From Planctomycetaceae bacterium (lineage in GTDB: Bacteria > Planctomycetota > Planctomycetia > Planctomycetales > Planctomycetaceae), in the NCBI GenBank assembly GCA_028284885.1, contig JANQQW010000048.1, positions 1-37,598 of the forward strand: DNA of 37,598 nt, written 5' to 3'. Positions 15,072 through 26,973 of this stretch are shown here, piece by piece; the first letter of the stretch is position 1; every line of letters starts with the position of its first letter. The position numbers and the translations under genes were made by a program. The notes beneath the pieces are model-generated. The model saw nothing but the letters and a program-made list of their open reading frames with translations. It searched no databases and was not told the origin of the DNA.

Positions 15072-17048
15072 TCAACTCACGCCGGCCAGCCACCGCACGA
15101 ACACGATGATCAGGCCGACGAGAACCCATGCGGCGACGAAGCCGACCACGTCGAGTCTCGTCGGTTTCGGGAGTTCCCAGTCCTTCGAACCGGGGAACAT
15201 CTTCGGCTCCGGCGGGCCGGCGTTCTCGGGGAGCGTGCAGGGGGCCGGGACCACCTCGTCCGCCTGCACCGGGGTGTGCAGCACGCGGTAGAACCGGTCG
15301 AGCTTCTCCTCGTCCCCGCGGGGCGTGAGGAGACTCGTCACCATCCCGACGAGCACGCCGGCCGAGACGTAGGCGAACATCTGCCACGCGTCCGACATGC
15401 TGCCGTTCGACTTGAACATGAACTCGTTGAACGAGAACGAAAGAGCGTCCGGCCGGTAGGCGACGAGGGCCCACGTGCCGGCCGCGGCAAGCGTGCTCGT
15501 CCAGACGGCCGCCGTCGTCCAGCGTCGCCACGCGATGCCGAACCACAGGCTGATGCCGATGGCGGCGGGCGTCTTGATGATGACCTTGAGCGCGTGGATC
15601 ACGTCGGTGAACGTGCTCTGCAGGATCAGCGCAAGCAGCACGATGCCGAGGGCCGCCACCCGGCCGACCCACAGGTAGTGGGCGTCGGACGCGTCCTTCA
15701 CGAGGAACCGCTTGTACAAGTTCTCCGTGAACAGGCCGCTGCCGACGACCATCTGGGCGTCGCTGGTGCTCATCACGGCGGCCAGCAGCGAGGCGAGCAG
15801 CAGGCCGACCAGGCCGGGCAGGATCGTCGGCAGGATCTCGTACGCGGCCCGCCCGAAGAGCTCGTCCGCGAAGGCGTTGTCCACCGAAGCGATCCGGTCG
15901 CGTTCCTCCTGCGGCAGGTTCTCCAGGTTGCCCAGCGTCGCCTGCAGGTCGGCGTGCAGCTGCTGGTCGGCGGGGTCGGGCGACGTGACGAGCGGGCTGT
16001 CCGCCCCGAGGTACCAGACGATGCACGCGAGCCCGGTGAACGTCCACGCGATGGTGCAGAACCGCTTGAGGAAGTTGCCGACCGTGAAGCCGAAGCGGCC
16101 CTCGAACTCGGTCTTGCCGGCCCCGCAGACCCCCATGATGTGCGGCTGCACGACGATGCCGGCGAGCGCGGTCAGCGACAGCATCACCACGTAGAAGACG
16201 GTGATCGGCTCCTTGTTCAGCCGTTCCGCTGCCGCGGCCATCGCCTCGCCGCTGGCGAACAGGTCGAGCATGCCGGGCTTCACGTCGCCGGCCGCGTTCA
16301 ACCCGCCGAACCCGCCGATCTGCTGGAAGACGAACGGCAGCAGCAGGAACGAGAACGTGATCGTCAGCACGCCCTGGATGAAGTCCGTGACGACCGCCGC
16401 CCCGAGCCCCCCGGCGAGGCCGTACGAGACGAACAGCACCGTCATCGCGAGGATGGCGAACTCGTACCCGACGACCGGGCGGGACGTCACCGCGAACGAG
16501 CCGGCCTCCGCACTCCACTGCACCGAGGGAACGCTCCAGTTCAGCTGCTGGGCGACGAGATCCAACTCGCCGCCGGTCAGGGCGTTGACCATCTTGCCGC
16601 TGCTGTAGAGTCCGCCGGCGATGAACACGACCGCCATCACGATGCCGTACACGGAGTACAGGGCCGCGGTGCTCTTGTCGTAGCGAGCCTCGAAGAAGTC
16701 GGCCGTCGTCAGGGCCCGCATGCGTCGCATCACGGGGGCGACGATCCAGTAGAACGGCGTGGCGAACAGCCACAGGAACTGCCACCAGATGCCGGCCAGC
16801 CCGACCCGCCAGGTCCCGGCCACCACGGAGATCGCCTGCTCGCTGCTCGTGCCCGAGCCGAAGGCGAAGAACATCATGAAGACCTTGCCGAACCGGCGGC
16901 CTCCCATGAAGAAGTCCGTGATGTCGTGGACCTTCCCGCTCGACCAGATGCCGACGGCCAGCACCACCACGAAGTACAAGGCGAGAACGCCCCAGTCGGC
17001 CCAGTGCAGACCGAGCCACCCGGTGGCCAGAAGTGGAGAAACAGGCAT
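15072..17048 (-). CDS. Sodium:solute symporter (SSS family)
   Basis: A 658-residue inner-membrane protein with about 13-14 hydrophobic segments. DITDFFMGGRRFGK followed by FFAFGSGTSSEQAISV is the usual N-terminal region of SSS carriers, and LLASLLAAVMSTSDAQMVV is the conserved sodium-site helix. A hydrophilic loop (PADQQLHADLQATLGNLENL, about residues 365-405) and a cytoplasmic C-terminal tail precede a last helix. It is a different branch from the PanF-like symporter at 916. The substrate is unknown. The start is ATG at 17048; murD is divergent 183 bases away. Confidence 0.88.
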   Translation of the reverse strand: MPVSPLLATGWLGLHWADWGVLALYFVVVLAVGIWSSGKVHDITDFFMGGRRFGKVFMMFFAFGSGTSSEQAISVVAGTWRVGLAGIWWQFLWLFATPFYWIVAPVMRRMRALTTADFFEARYDKSTAALYSVYGIVMAVVFIAGGLYSSGKMVNALTGGELDLVAQQLNWSVPSVQWSAEAGSFAVTSRPVVGYEFAILAMTVLFVSYGLAGGLGAAVVTDFIQGVLTITFSFLLLPFVFQQIGGFGGLNAAGDVKPGMLDLFASGEAMAAAAERLNKEPITVFYVVMLSLTALAGIVVQPHIMGVCGAGKTEFEGRFGFTVGNFLKRFCTIAWTFTGLACIVWYLGADSPLVTSPDPADQQLHADLQATLGNLENLPQEERDRIASVDNAFADELFGRAAYEILPTILPGLVGLLLASLLAAVMSTSDAQMVVGSGLFTENLYKRFLVKDASDAHYLWVGRVAALGIVLLALILQSTFTDVIHALKVIIKTPAAIGISLWFGIAWRRWTTAAVWTSTLAAAGTWALVAYRPDALSFSFNEFMFKSNGSMSDAWQMFAYVSAGVLVGMVTSLLTPRGDEEKLDRFYRVLHTPVQADEVVPAPCTLPENAGPPEPKMFPGSKDWELPKPTRLDVVGFVAAWVLVGLIIVFVRWLAGVS

Positions 17049-17119
17049 GTACGGCTCCCGATACGTCGGTCAGGCTACCGCAGGCACCGACCGGGCGAAA
17101 CCACCACGGGCGATCCCGG

Positions 17120-17148
17120 TTCGCGCCGTTCGCGAGAACTGCTAGGTT
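17120..17148 (+). promoter_or_regulatory. Candidate extended -10 promoter for murD
   Basis: TGCTAGGTT (17140-17148) is an extended -10-like box. A weak -35-like TTCGCG (17120-17125) lies 17 bases upstream. The predicted start is about 75 bases before the murD GTG. Confidence 0.3.
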
Positions 17149-17231
17149 CGAGGATCCCGAACGATCCTTGGTTTCGTTGTTCAGTGCTCGGAACACCGAA
17201 GGCCGATCCCCGAACACGCCCCGAACGCGAC

Positions 17232-18689
17232 GTGGCACGACCGACCGCCGACTACCGTGGCAAGCGAGTGACCGTGTTGGGGTTGGGTCACTTCGGCGGC
17301 GGTCTGGGCGTCTGTCGCTTTCTCGCCGACCGCGGGGCCCGTCTGACGGTCACCGACCTCCGCACCGAGGTCGAGCTCGCCGACTCGCTGGCCGCACTCG
17401 ACGACGTTCCGGTGGACCGGTTTCGCCTCGGCGGCCACGACGAACGGGACTTTCGCGACGTCGACCTCGTCGTGGTGAACCCGGCCGTTCGACCGCGGAA
17501 CGAGTTCGTCCGCGTGGCCCGCTCCTCCGGCGTGCCGACGACGACCGAGGTCGCCCTCTTCGTCCGTCACCAGCGAGGCCACCTCGTCGGGATCACCGGG
17601 ACGAACGGCAAGTCGACCACCGCCACGATGACGCACGCCATGCTGAACGCCGGCGGCCACGCGGCACGGCTCGGCGGCAACATCGGCGGCAGCCTGCTCG
17701 ACCGACTCGACGAGATCGGCCCCGACGACTGGACCGTCTTGGAACTCAGCAGCTTTCAGCTCGAACACCTCGACCGCGAACGGTTCTCGCCCGAGATCGC
17801 CGTCGTCACCAACTTCCAGCCGAACCACCTCGACTGGCACGGCACGCTCGAGGACTACCGCCGGGCGAAACAGGGTCTGCTCCGCTGGCAGACCGCCGAG
17901 GACGTGGCCGTGCTGAACCGCGACGACATCGACGTCGCGCACTGGCCGACCCGTGGACGGCGGCTCGTGTTCGGCTCCGCGGAGGACGCCGGCGACGGGC
18001 TCGACGGTGCCTTCGTCCGCGAGGACGGCTCGTGCTTCGTCAGCGACTCCGGCCGCGTGACCGAACTCCCGGTCGACGAGTCCTTGACGACTCCCGGCCA
18101 ACACGTCCGCCGGAACGCGCTCGCGGCCGCCGCGGTCGCGACGAGGGTGGGCGTCGACGCGGAGGCGATCGGGGAGGCCCTGCAGGCGTTCCGCCCGCTG
18201 CCGCACCGCATTCAACCGGTCGGCGAAGTGGCCGGGCGGCGGTTCTTCGACGACTCGAACGCCACCACCCCGGAGTCGGTCCGGGCGGCTCTCGACTGCT
18301 TCGACGGCAACGTCGTCCTGTTGGCCGGCGGTTACGACAAGGGCGTCGACCTGGCCCCGCTCGCCGAGGCGATTCGCACCGGGGCGAAGGCGGTCGCGTT
18401 GATGGGACAGACCGGCCCGCGGCTCGCCAGCCTGCTGCGGGATCCCTCGCGAGGCCGCGCCGTGCCGTTGAAGGTCTCGCGGTCGTGGGAGCACGCGTGG
18501 TCGTGGGCCGTCGAGCACTCGGCCCCCGGCGACGTCGTGCTGCTCTCCCCCGGCTGCGGGAGCTTCGACTGGTTCCGTGACTACGTCGACCGGGGGAAGC
18601 GGTTCCAGGCCTCCGTCCGCGAGTACGAGCGACGTGTTCGCCTCGCCTGCGACGGCGAGTCCGCCGCCGGGTCGCTCCGAACGGCCTGA
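17232..18689 (+). CDS. murD: UDP-N-acetylmuramoylalanine--D-glutamate ligase MurD
   Basis: Cytoplasmic ATP-dependent ligase that adds D-glutamate to UDP-MurNAc-L-Ala in peptidoglycan synthesis. The N-terminal Rossmann domain starts KRVTVLGLGHFGGGLG. The ATP loop GITGTNGKSTT has K127. HLDWHGTLEDYRRAKQG carries the lysine (K213) that is carbamylated in the family. The C-terminal domain shows DDSNATTPESV, GGYDKGVDL and LSPGCGSFDWF. The length of 485 residues is slightly above the usual ~440. The start is GTG at 17232; the frame is open far upstream, antisense to the symporter, but homology begins here. It is not next to other mur or fts genes, so it lies outside any dcw cluster. Confidence 0.92.
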   Translation: MARPTADYRGKRVTVLGLGHFGGGLGVCRFLADRGARLTVTDLRTEVELADSLAALDDVPVDRFRLGGHDERDFRDVDLVVVNPAVRPRNEFVRVARSSGVPTTTEVALFVRHQRGHLVGITGTNGKSTTATMTHAMLNAGGHAARLGGNIGGSLLDRLDEIGPDDWTVLELSSFQLEHLDRERFSPEIAVVTNFQPNHLDWHGTLEDYRRAKQGLLRWQTAEDVAVLNRDDIDVAHWPTRGRRLVFGSAEDAGDGLDGAFVREDGSCFVSDSGRVTELPVDESLTTPGQHVRRNALAAAAVATRVGVDAEAIGEALQAFRPLPHRIQPVGEVAGRRFFDDSNATTPESVRAALDCFDGNVVLLAGGYDKGVDLAPLAEAIRTGAKAVALMGQTGPRLASLLRDPSRGRAVPLKVSRSWEHAWSWAVEHSAPGDVVLLSPGCGSFDWFRDYVDRGKRFQASVREYERRVRLACDGESAAGSLRTA

Positions 18690-18772
18690 GCCGACGGCGA
18701 ATCTGGCCTTGCCGCGAAACGGGCCCGCGGGCACACTACGCGCCCCGTCCGTCGCCCCACTCGGCACGTTCC

Positions 18773-19339
18773 GTGTCCACCCTTCGCTCGACGATCCTCG
18801 TACTGCTGCTAGCCGCCCTGCCGGGATGTGCGATGTGGTCGCGTGCGCCGGTCATGCGGGCGAACAACCCGGTCTTCGTGCCGAGCGGCAGCCACGACGC
18901 CGTGTGGGAGCGGGCGGTCGACGTGGTGCACCGGTTCCGCTTCGAGATCGAGCGGGAGAGCCGAATCGACGGCGTCATCGAGACGCGGTACAAGACCGGC
19001 TCCAACGTCCTCGAACCGTGGCATCCGGAGTCGGTCGGGCTGTACGAACGGCTGGAGAGCACGTTCCAGCCGATTCGCCGCCGCGTCTTCGTCCGGGTGA
19101 TCCCGGCGGACGGCGGGCACCTCGTCAGCGTCGAGGCGTTCAAGGAGATCGAGGACCTCGACGGCGTGGCGGCCACCTCCATCGGCGGAGCCACGTTCCA
19201 GCACGACCGGCCGTTGCAGCGGGACCTGAATCTCGTCGTCGGCCAGTCCCGCCCGTCCGGCTGGATCCCGATCGGCCGTGATCTTCGGCTCGAGCAGAAG
19301 ATGAGCGAGTGCATGACGAAGGCCCTCGACGGCCGCTGA
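18773..19339 (+). CDS. Putative lipoprotein, 188 aa
   Basis: The protein begins with a lipoprotein signal (STILVLLLAALPGC; lipidated Cys near residue 19) and is therefore exported and membrane-anchored. The rest is one globular domain: AVWERAVDVVHRFRFEIERE followed by DGVIETRY and RRRVFVRVIPADGGHLVSVE, an alpha-beta pattern like small outer-membrane-associated domains, then a polar tail. I do not recognise the family. The start is GTG at 18773, 83 bases after murD. A weak promoter-like pair (TTGCCG 18709, CACACT 18732) lies in that gap. Confidence 0.72.
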   Translation: MSTLRSTILVLLLAALPGCAMWSRAPVMRANNPVFVPSGSHDAVWERAVDVVHRFRFEIERESRIDGVIETRYKTGSNVLEPWHPESVGLYERLESTFQPIRRRVFVRVIPADGGHLVSVEAFKEIEDLDGVAATSIGGATFQHDRPLQRDLNLVVGQSRPSGWIPIGRDLRLEQKMSECMTKALDGR

Positions 19340-19385
19340 GTCCTTGAAGACTTGGCGAATTTCGGGTTGGCCCCGAACTGGACGG

Positions 19386-19413
19386 TTGAAACGACCCGTT
19401 TCGTGGGTAGCTT
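19386..19413 (+). promoter_or_regulatory. Candidate promoter for the 96-aa gene
   Basis: TTGAAA (19386-19391) and TAGCTT (19408-19413) are separated by 16 bases. The -35 matches five of six positions and the -10 is weak. It lies in the 171-base gap between the lipoprotein gene and the ATG at 19511. Confidence 0.35.
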
Positions 19414-19510
19414 GAGGCCCTGCCGAGATGGTGCCTCGCCACTCCCCGCCCAGCCAGCCCGCCGCCAGCCAGGCCTCCTCTCCCTCTCCCTCGCTTGGCA
19501 AGGAAGGTCG

Positions 19511-19801
19511 ATGAATCCCGTTGCCGAACCGTCTGCCGTTGCGCCCACGACCGAGGCGCCCATTCGTGTCTGGCTGCGTCCGGTGGGGGCGAGTTGCAAG
19601 GTGCGACTCGAGCACGCCGATGCCGCCCGCCACCTGACCGGGCTGCTGCCCGACCAACTGGGAGATGCCGTCGAACTACAACCGACCCGTCCGCCCGGCC
19701 GCATCCTGCTCGTCCCGCTGCACACGCGGAACTGCCTCGCGCGGTTGGAACACGTCCTCAAGTCCACCCCCGGCGTCGAGCTCATGCTCGACCCGGCCTG
19801 A
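19511..19801 (+). CDS. Hypothetical protein, 96 aa
   Basis: A small soluble protein with no signal peptide. After a low-complexity start, APIRVWLRPVGASCKVRLEH begins a compact alpha-beta sequence that ends LEHVLKSTPGVELMLDP. The ATG at 19511 is preceded by AAGGAAGG at a good distance, which argues that it is real. The family is not recognised. Confidence 0.6.
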   Translation: MNPVAEPSAVAPTTEAPIRVWLRPVGASCKVRLEHADAARHLTGLLPDQLGDAVELQPTRPPGRILLVPLHTRNCLARLEHVLKSTPGVELMLDPA

Positions 19802-19904
19802 ACGGCGTTCGCACGTCCGTTCGCCAGTACGAACCCGGCCCCTCTGGCTCACCGGCCGTGCTCGTCGTCCACCAGCGTGCGAAGAGGGGTCGTGGCCCAG
19901 GGCA

Positions 19905-19933
19905 TTGACTTGGGGGCATCGACAGGGTTACGG
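19905..19933 (+). promoter_or_regulatory. Candidate promoter and leader hairpin for the DUF1559 gene
   Basis: TTGACT (19905-19910) and TTACGG (19928-19933) are 17 bases apart. An 8-bp perfect hairpin (CGACAGGG 19920-19927 with CCCTGTCG 19940-19947) overlaps and follows the -10 region. It lies about 75-100 bases before the ATG at 20009. It may be an operator or the start of a structured leader. Confidence 0.4.
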
Positions 19934-20008
19934 TCTCGCCCCTGTCGAGATTGAGTCTCAGCATCGACTGGGTCCGGTCTCAGCCCCAGCAACCACAGGC
20001 AGCCCCCC

Positions 20009-20986
20009 ATGAGCACACGTCGTAATGCGTTCACACTGATCGAACTTCTGGTCGTGATCGCGATCATCGCCATTCTCATCGCCCTGCTGCTACCGGCCGT
20101 GCAGCAGGCCCGGGAGGCCGCACGCCGGACGAGCTGCAAGAGCAACCTGAAGCAGATCGGCATCGCCCTCCACAACTACCTCGACCAGCACTCCGTCTTC
20201 CCGCTCGCGTTCGCCGTCGAGGACGACGGAGCGGGGGGATTCCAGGCCGGAGGCCAGTGGTCGATCCAGGCCCGGATCCTGCCGTTCGTCGAGCAGGGGA
20301 ACGTGTACGACGACATCAACTTCAGCCAGGAGTACCAGTCCGGCGTGGCCCCGGCGACGCTGCGAATCGCCTTGTACATGTGCCCCAGCGATCCGAACGA
20401 CCGGCCGCGGGGGACCGACTACTACCCGCTCTGCTACGGGTACAACGCCGGGACGTGGAACGTCTTCGACAACGCGAGCAAGGCACAGGGCAACGGAGCG
20501 TTCGCCCCGAACTCCGACTACAGCGACGCCGACTTCACCGACGGACTCAGCAACACCCTCGCCTTCGCCGAGGTGAAGGCGTTCACGCCGTACCTTCGTG
20601 ACGGCGACGGCGCCGGCGCGGCGCTCCCCGGGACAGGGGACGTCTCCGGCTACGGCGGCACCTTCAAGTCGGAGACCGGCCACACGGAGTGGGTGGACGG
20701 ACGAGTCCACCAGACGGGGTTCACCACGACGTTCACGCCCAACACGACCGTCCCCCACGTCGACGGCGGCGCGACGTACGACGTCGACTTCACGAACTGC
20801 CGTGAGGCGAAGACCAGCTGCACGGGGACGACCTACGCCGCAGTCACGTCACGCAGCTGGCACACGGGGATCGTCAACGCGTGCATGATGGACGGGTCGG
20901 TCCGCTCCGTCAGCGAGAACGTCAACCTCGTCATCTGGCGAGAAGCCTCCACTCGTGGCGGCGGCGAGGCCTCGCAGCTGCCGTAG
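20009..20986 (+). CDS. DUF1559 domain protein (type II pseudopilin-like, H-X9-DG)
   Basis: A 325-residue protein with a prepilin-type N-terminus ([20 protein letters not shown], followed by [18 protein letters not shown]), which prepilin peptidase would cleave before the phenylalanine. The DUF1559 body follows. Near the C-terminus [12 protein letters not shown] fits the H-X9-DG motif. This family is greatly expanded in Planctomycetes and is one of the best taxonomic markers in the window. It is presumably an exported pilus- or secretion-related protein; the exact role is not known. It converges with the DUF58 gene, 11 bases away. Confidence 0.92.
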   Translation: MSTRRNAFTLIELLVVIAIIAILIALLLPAVQQAREAARRTSCKSNLKQIGIALHNYLDQHSVFPLAFAVEDDGAGGFQAGGQWSIQARILPFVEQGNVYDDINFSQEYQSGVAPATLRIALYMCPSDPNDRPRGTDYYPLCYGYNAGTWNVFDNASKAQGNGAFAPNSDYSDADFTDGLSNTLAFAEVKAFTPYLRDGDGAGAALPGTGDVSGYGGTFKSETGHTEWVDGRVHQTGFTTTFTPNTTVPHVDGGATYDVDFTNCREAKTSCTGTTYAAVTSRSWHTGIVNACMMDGSVRSVSENVNLVIWREASTRGGGEASQLP

Positions 20987-20997
20987 ACGACGGCGAG

Positions 20998-21897
20998 TCA
21001 GAACCGGGCCTGTCGCTGCGACAGGTACTCGACGAGGGCCTTGTCGAACGGCATGCTCGTGTCGAGCGGGACGTAGTCCGCTCCGACGCGTAGGCAGGCG
21101 GTCTTGTACTGGTCGCGGAGCGCCTCCAGCGTTTCGACGTAGTCGGACCGCATGCCGTCCGCGTCGACCACCATCGACTCGCCGCTCTCCGGGTCCTTCA
21201 GGTCCACCATCCCCTCGAACGGGAACCGGACCTCCGCCTCGTCGAGGACGTGGAACAGGATCACGTCGTGCCCGGCGTGCCGCAGCAGGTGCAGGCTCTC
21301 GATGATCGGCTCCGGGTCGGCGAGGAGGTCCGAGAACAGCATCAGCAGCCCCTTGTGGCGGATCATCGCGGCGATCCGCTTCAGGTTGCCGGCCACGTCC
21401 GTCGCACCGACCGGCTTCGCCTTCGCCAGCATGGCCAGCATGTTGCCCAGCTGCGTCCGCTTGCTCCGCGCGGGCAGGCTGCTCTCCAGCTTGTCGCCGA
21501 AGGTCATCAGCCCGACCGGGTCCTGCTGGTGGATCATCATGTAGGCGAGCGCGGCCGCCAGGCAGATGCAGTAGTCGAACTTCGTCAGCTGCTGCCGGTA
21601 CGTGTAGGCCATGCTCTCCGAGAGGTCCATCAGCAGGTAGCCCGTGATGTTCGTCTCGGCCTGGTACTTCTTGACGTAGAAGCGGTCGGTCTTCGCGTAG
21701 ACGAGCCAGTCGATGTCCTTCGGGTCGTCTCCCTGCGTGTACCGCCGGTGCTCGCTGAACTCGACCGAGAACCCGTGGAACGGCGACGCGTGCAGCCCGG
21801 ACAGGAACCCCTCCACGATGAACCGCGCCCGCAAGTCGAGCCGGGCAACGGTCTGGATGACCTCGGGCTTCAGATAGGACTCGGCGGTGTTGGCCAT
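20998..21897 (-). CDS. DUF58 domain protein (MoxR partner)
   Basis: A 299-residue soluble protein. The N-terminal DUF58 motif region FHGFSVEFSEHRRYTQGDDPKDIDW is complete. It is followed by a von Willebrand A-like domain with the metal-site-like DLSESM and LLMLFSDLLADPE. DUF58 proteins normally sit directly downstream of a MoxR AAA+ ATPase, which is thought to remodel them. Here the moxR gene is upstream on the same strand but the four-helix-bundle gene and heptamer repeats have come between. The ATG at 21897 has no good ribosome-binding site because the repeat array (from 21904) lies immediately before it. Confidence 0.9.
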   Translation of the reverse strand: MANTAESYLKPEVIQTVARLDLRARFIVEGFLSGLHASPFHGFSVEFSEHRRYTQGDDPKDIDWLVYAKTDRFYVKKYQAETNITGYLLMDLSESMAYTYRQQLTKFDYCICLAAALAYMMIHQQDPVGLMTFGDKLESSLPARSKRTQLGNMLAMLAKAKPVGATDVAGNLKRIAAMIRHKGLLMLFSDLLADPEPIIESLHLLRHAGHDVILFHVLDEAEVRFPFEGMVDLKDPESGESMVVDADGMRSDYVETLEALRDQYKTACLRVGADYVPLDTSMPFDKALVEYLSQRQARF

Positions 21898-21903
21898 GGT
21901 GGG

Positions 21904-21938
21904 GAGTGACGAGTTGCGAGTTACGAGTGACGAGAGGG
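21904..21938. repeat. Heptamer array, arm 1 (GAGTGAC family)
   Basis: Units GAGTGAC, GAGTTGC, GAGTTAC, GAGTGAC and GAGAGGG in unbroken seven-base phase. It is the inverted partner of the array at 22299-22347. The stop codon TAA of the four-helix-bundle gene (complement of 21921-21923) lies in the third unit. Confidence 0.9.
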
Positions 21939-22310
21939 GGACTTGGCGGTGACAAGGCCGCTGAGCATGCGTTTGATCACGTCGAGTTGTGCGAGCATGG
22001 TGCTGCCTTCCTTCTCGCCGCAGAAGCCGAGTCGGAGGGAAATGAGCAACTGGGTTCGCACTTCATTGACCGAGCCGCGAGCCATGACGAGGAACCGAAC
22101 GAAGTCGGAGTCGGTCGAACGCCACTGCCCCTCGGCAATGTTTGACGGAATGGAGACCGCCGCGCGACGAAGTTGCTGGACGAGGCCGAACCGCTCGTCT
22201 GCCGGAAAACGAGCCGTGAGAGTGTAGACCGCCGCCACGAAGTCCATCGACTTCTGCCAAACGATGAGATCCTCGAAAGTCCGACTCAACGCCGCCTCCC
22301 GACTCGTCAC
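21921..22310 (-). CDS. Four-helix-bundle protein (23S rRNA intervening-sequence/S23 type)
   Basis: A 129-residue protein with the family's hallmarks: [20 protein letters not shown], then [23 protein letters not shown], then [20 protein letters not shown]. Proteins of this type were first found inside intervening sequences of spirochaete 23S rRNA and are related to the accessory protein of diversity-generating retroelements; their biochemical role is uncertain. The start GTG (22310-22308) and the stop TAA (21923-21921) both lie inside the flanking inverted heptamer repeats. An alternative TTG start at 22289 would be free of the repeat. It separates moxR from its usual partner DUF58. Confidence 0.88.
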   Translation of the reverse strand: MTSREAALSRTFEDLIVWQKSMDFVAAVYTLTARFPADERFGLVQQLRRAAVSIPSNIAEGQWRSTDSDFVRFLVMARGSVNEVRTQLLISLRLGFCGEKEGSTMLAQLDVIKRMLSGLVTAKSPSRHS

Positions 22311-22347
22311 CCGTCACCCGCAACTCGCCACTCGTCACTCGTACTTC
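22299..22347. repeat. Heptamer array, arm 2 (GTCACTC family)
   Basis: Units CCGACTC, GTCACCC, GTCACCC, GCAACTC, GCCACTC, GTCACTC and GTACTTC in continuous phase. It is complementary in type to the array at 21904-21938. The stop codon of moxR (complement of 22335-22337) is in the sixth unit, and the start codon of the four-helix-bundle gene is in the second. Confidence 0.9.
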
Positions 22348-23351
22348 TCGATCTTCGGCTCCGGCACCGTCTCCACCAGGCGGCGGATGACGTCCTCGGT
22401 GCTGATCCCCTCGGCCTGGGCCTGGAAGTTGCACGACACGCGGTGCCGCAGGACGGGGACGGCGACCTTGCGGATGTCGGCCAGCGTGACCGACGGGCGG
22501 CCGTCCATCGCGGCGGCCGCCTTCCCACCGGCGATGAGGTACTGCCCCGCCCGCGGACCGGCTCCCCAGTCGACCATCGTCTTCACGAGGTCCGGGGCCG
22601 ACGGGTCGGACGGCCGCGTCGCCCGCACGAGCCGGGCCACGTAGTTCACCGTCAACGGCGTCGCCTCGATCATCCGCACCTGCTTCTGCAGGAACAGGAT
22701 CGCCTTCGCCGAGAGCACCTTCCGCACCTCCTGCCGTTCCCCCTTCGTCGTCGCCTCAAGGATCTGCTCCTCCTCCTCGAGGCTCGGGTAGTCGACCTTC
22801 ACGTTGAACATGAACCGGTCGAGCTGGGCCTCCGGCAGCGGGTACGTCCCCTCCTGCTCGATCGGGTTCTGCGTGGCGATGCAGAAGAACGGGTCCGGCA
22901 GGTCGTACGTCGTCTGCCCGACCGACACCTCGCGTTCCTGCATCGCCTGCAGTAATGCCGCCTGCGTCTTCGGCGGCGTCCGGTTGATCTCGTCCGCCAG
23001 CAGCACGTTCGTGAAGACCGGCCCCTGCACGAACCGGAACTCCCGGCGACCCGACTCCTCGTTCTCGTCCAACACGTTCGTCCCGGTGATGTCCGAGGGC
23101 ATCAGGTCCGGCGTGAACTGGATCCGCTTGAACTCGCAGTCGAGGATTCGCGCCAGCGTGCTGACGAGCAGCGTCTTCGCCAGCCCCGGCACGCCGACGA
23201 GCAGGCAGTGCCCGCCGGTGAAGATGGCCGCCAGCAACTGGTCGATCACCTCGTCCTGCCCGATGACGACCTTGTGCAGTTCGTCCAGCATCACGTCGTG
23301 ATGCGACTTGAACTTCTCGAGGAACTCGTCGAAGTCACGCTTCTCGGCCAC
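22335..23351 (-). CDS. MoxR family AAA+ ATPase
   Basis: A 338-residue cytoplasmic ATPase. Walker A is GVPGLAKT (53-60) and Walker B is LLADE (117-121) followed by [18 protein letters not shown], the MoxR signature. [27 protein letters not shown] is the sensor/arginine region and is complete. MoxR proteins act as chaperones for DUF58/von Willebrand A partners. The last residues EKYE and the stop come from the heptamer repeat, so the original C-terminus may have been altered. Confidence 0.93.
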   Translation of the reverse strand: MAEKRDFDEFLEKFKSHHDVMLDELHKVVIGQDEVIDQLLAAIFTGGHCLLVGVPGLAKTLLVSTLARILDCEFKRIQFTPDLMPSDITGTNVLDENEESGRREFRFVQGPVFTNVLLADEINRTPPKTQAALLQAMQEREVSVGQTTYDLPDPFFCIATQNPIEQEGTYPLPEAQLDRFMFNVKVDYPSLEEEEQILEATTKGERQEVRKVLSAKAILFLQKQVRMIEATPLTVNYVARLVRATRPSDPSAPDLVKTMVDWGAGPRAGQYLIAGGKAAAAMDGRPSVTLADIRKVAVPVLRHRVSCNFQAQAEGISTEDVIRRLVETVPEPKIEKYE

Positions 23352-23401
23352 GGGCGGCTCCGGGGTGGTGCGGGGAGGTCTCGGTCTTCGGGGGATTCTA
23401 G

Positions 23402-25795
<2,394 letters not shown>

Positions 25796-25816
25796 CGAAT
25801 CCGCCTTGTCTGAGCC

Positions 25817-26969
25817 TCAGAACAATTGACGGGCCGAAAACCGCAGTCGAATCGAGTCCAACTCATCGTCCTTGTACGTGTTCGGCCGTCGTCCGTCAGG
25901 TGCCTCGATGCAACTGACGCCCGAGTCGTGGTCCGATTCCAAGCTCTTCAGGGCCTGTTTGAAGAGGTAGCAGGGCGTGTGAGTCAGGACGTAGTCACGA
26001 ATCTCGGAAACGGTTGGCTCTTCTCCAGCGAAGGCACGAAGCAGGTCTTCAGCAAGCCACGTTTGGTCATAGGTCGCGTTCAGCAGTCGCAGTTGATCTG
26101 GCGCGTCCTTATCTGAGAATCGACACTCGCCCGTGTTGTCTACTTTCCACATGGCCCTCTTCATCACTTCGAGTCCGCGAATGCTGTTCGTGCAGAAAAT
26201 CAAGCGGTAGAGGAGCCGCCCGGTATCGCCGAACATGCTGAACGAAGTCACGTAGTCGGCACCGCCGCGCTCGCGAAGAGCTTCGACGTAAGCATTCAGG
26301 AGATGTGACTCCTGTTGCTGCCCTTCCATGGCTCTCGCTGCTTTCCACTCGCCGCCACCGAACGCTCTCTCGAAGCTCACTGCTTTATCGGAATCACCAA
26401 TCCAGCGGTTCATGCCACGAAAATCGAGCAACAGGAACACCTCGCAACATGATTCTTCGTACGGTTTCCATCGGGACCGCCGAGAACCCGAACTGGTCCA
26501 GAAACACAAGTGCTGGGCCGAACACGCGGCCATGCGACTCAGCGCGTTCCAACAGTAAAGAGACCACGTCATTGCTGTCGTCGTTGTGAACAGGTTCTAG
26601 CACGACATTCGACGTGTCGAGCAGTGTGGACTCCTCTCGCGCGATCACTCCTTGGAGGTGCTCGTAGCGATCAACTCGAAATTCGTTGAACACCAAACGA
26701 ACAGGGATCGGAAATCGCACAAGGTGATTGGCTGCCGAGCGGAGCGCGATGACAGGACTTCCGGGTTGGCCGCCCGAGTACTCCCCAGGGCCTGCAAACG
26801 CATCCACGAACAACACTTCTTCCCAGCGGTTGCCACCCCGACCCCGTTCGAAACGCTGTGACTGTCGAGCGAGGATTGGCATCCACCCGTTGAGGTACGA
26901 CTCAAGGATCGCGTGTTTCGCGATCGTGTGAGCATCTGCGGGCCAAACAGTGGGAAGATTGTCAGCCAT
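25817..26969 (-). pseudogene. tcmP: Three-Cys-motif partner protein TcmP, frameshifted
   Basis: Two overlapping frames together encode one TcmP-type protein of about 383 residues. The N-terminal part (26969 to ~26448) has VLFVDAFAGPGEYSGGQPGS and LVFLDQFGFSAVPMETV. The C-terminal part (~26446 to 25817) continues with CEVFLLLDFRGMNRWIG. The join needs a shift at about 26447, where one base appears to be extra (or two are missing). It may be a real inactivation, a sequencing error, or less likely a recoding site; no slippery heptamer is obvious. It starts 4 bases after the three-Cys protein gene, its usual partner. The GC content is visibly lower than in the neighbouring genes. Confidence 0.82.
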
Positions 26970-26973
26970 TCCG

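Noticed and set aside
15276-17231. Upstream extension of the murD frame for about 650 codons
   Set aside because: It is antisense to the SSS symporter and low-complexity; MurD homology begins at the GTG at 17232.
21904-22347. Conventional insertion sequence
   Set aside because: No transposase gene or target-site duplication was found, although the inverted arms look mobile.
26440-26455. Programmed frameshift in tcmP
   Set aside because: No slippery sequence or downstream structure is evident; a mutation or a sequence error is simpler.
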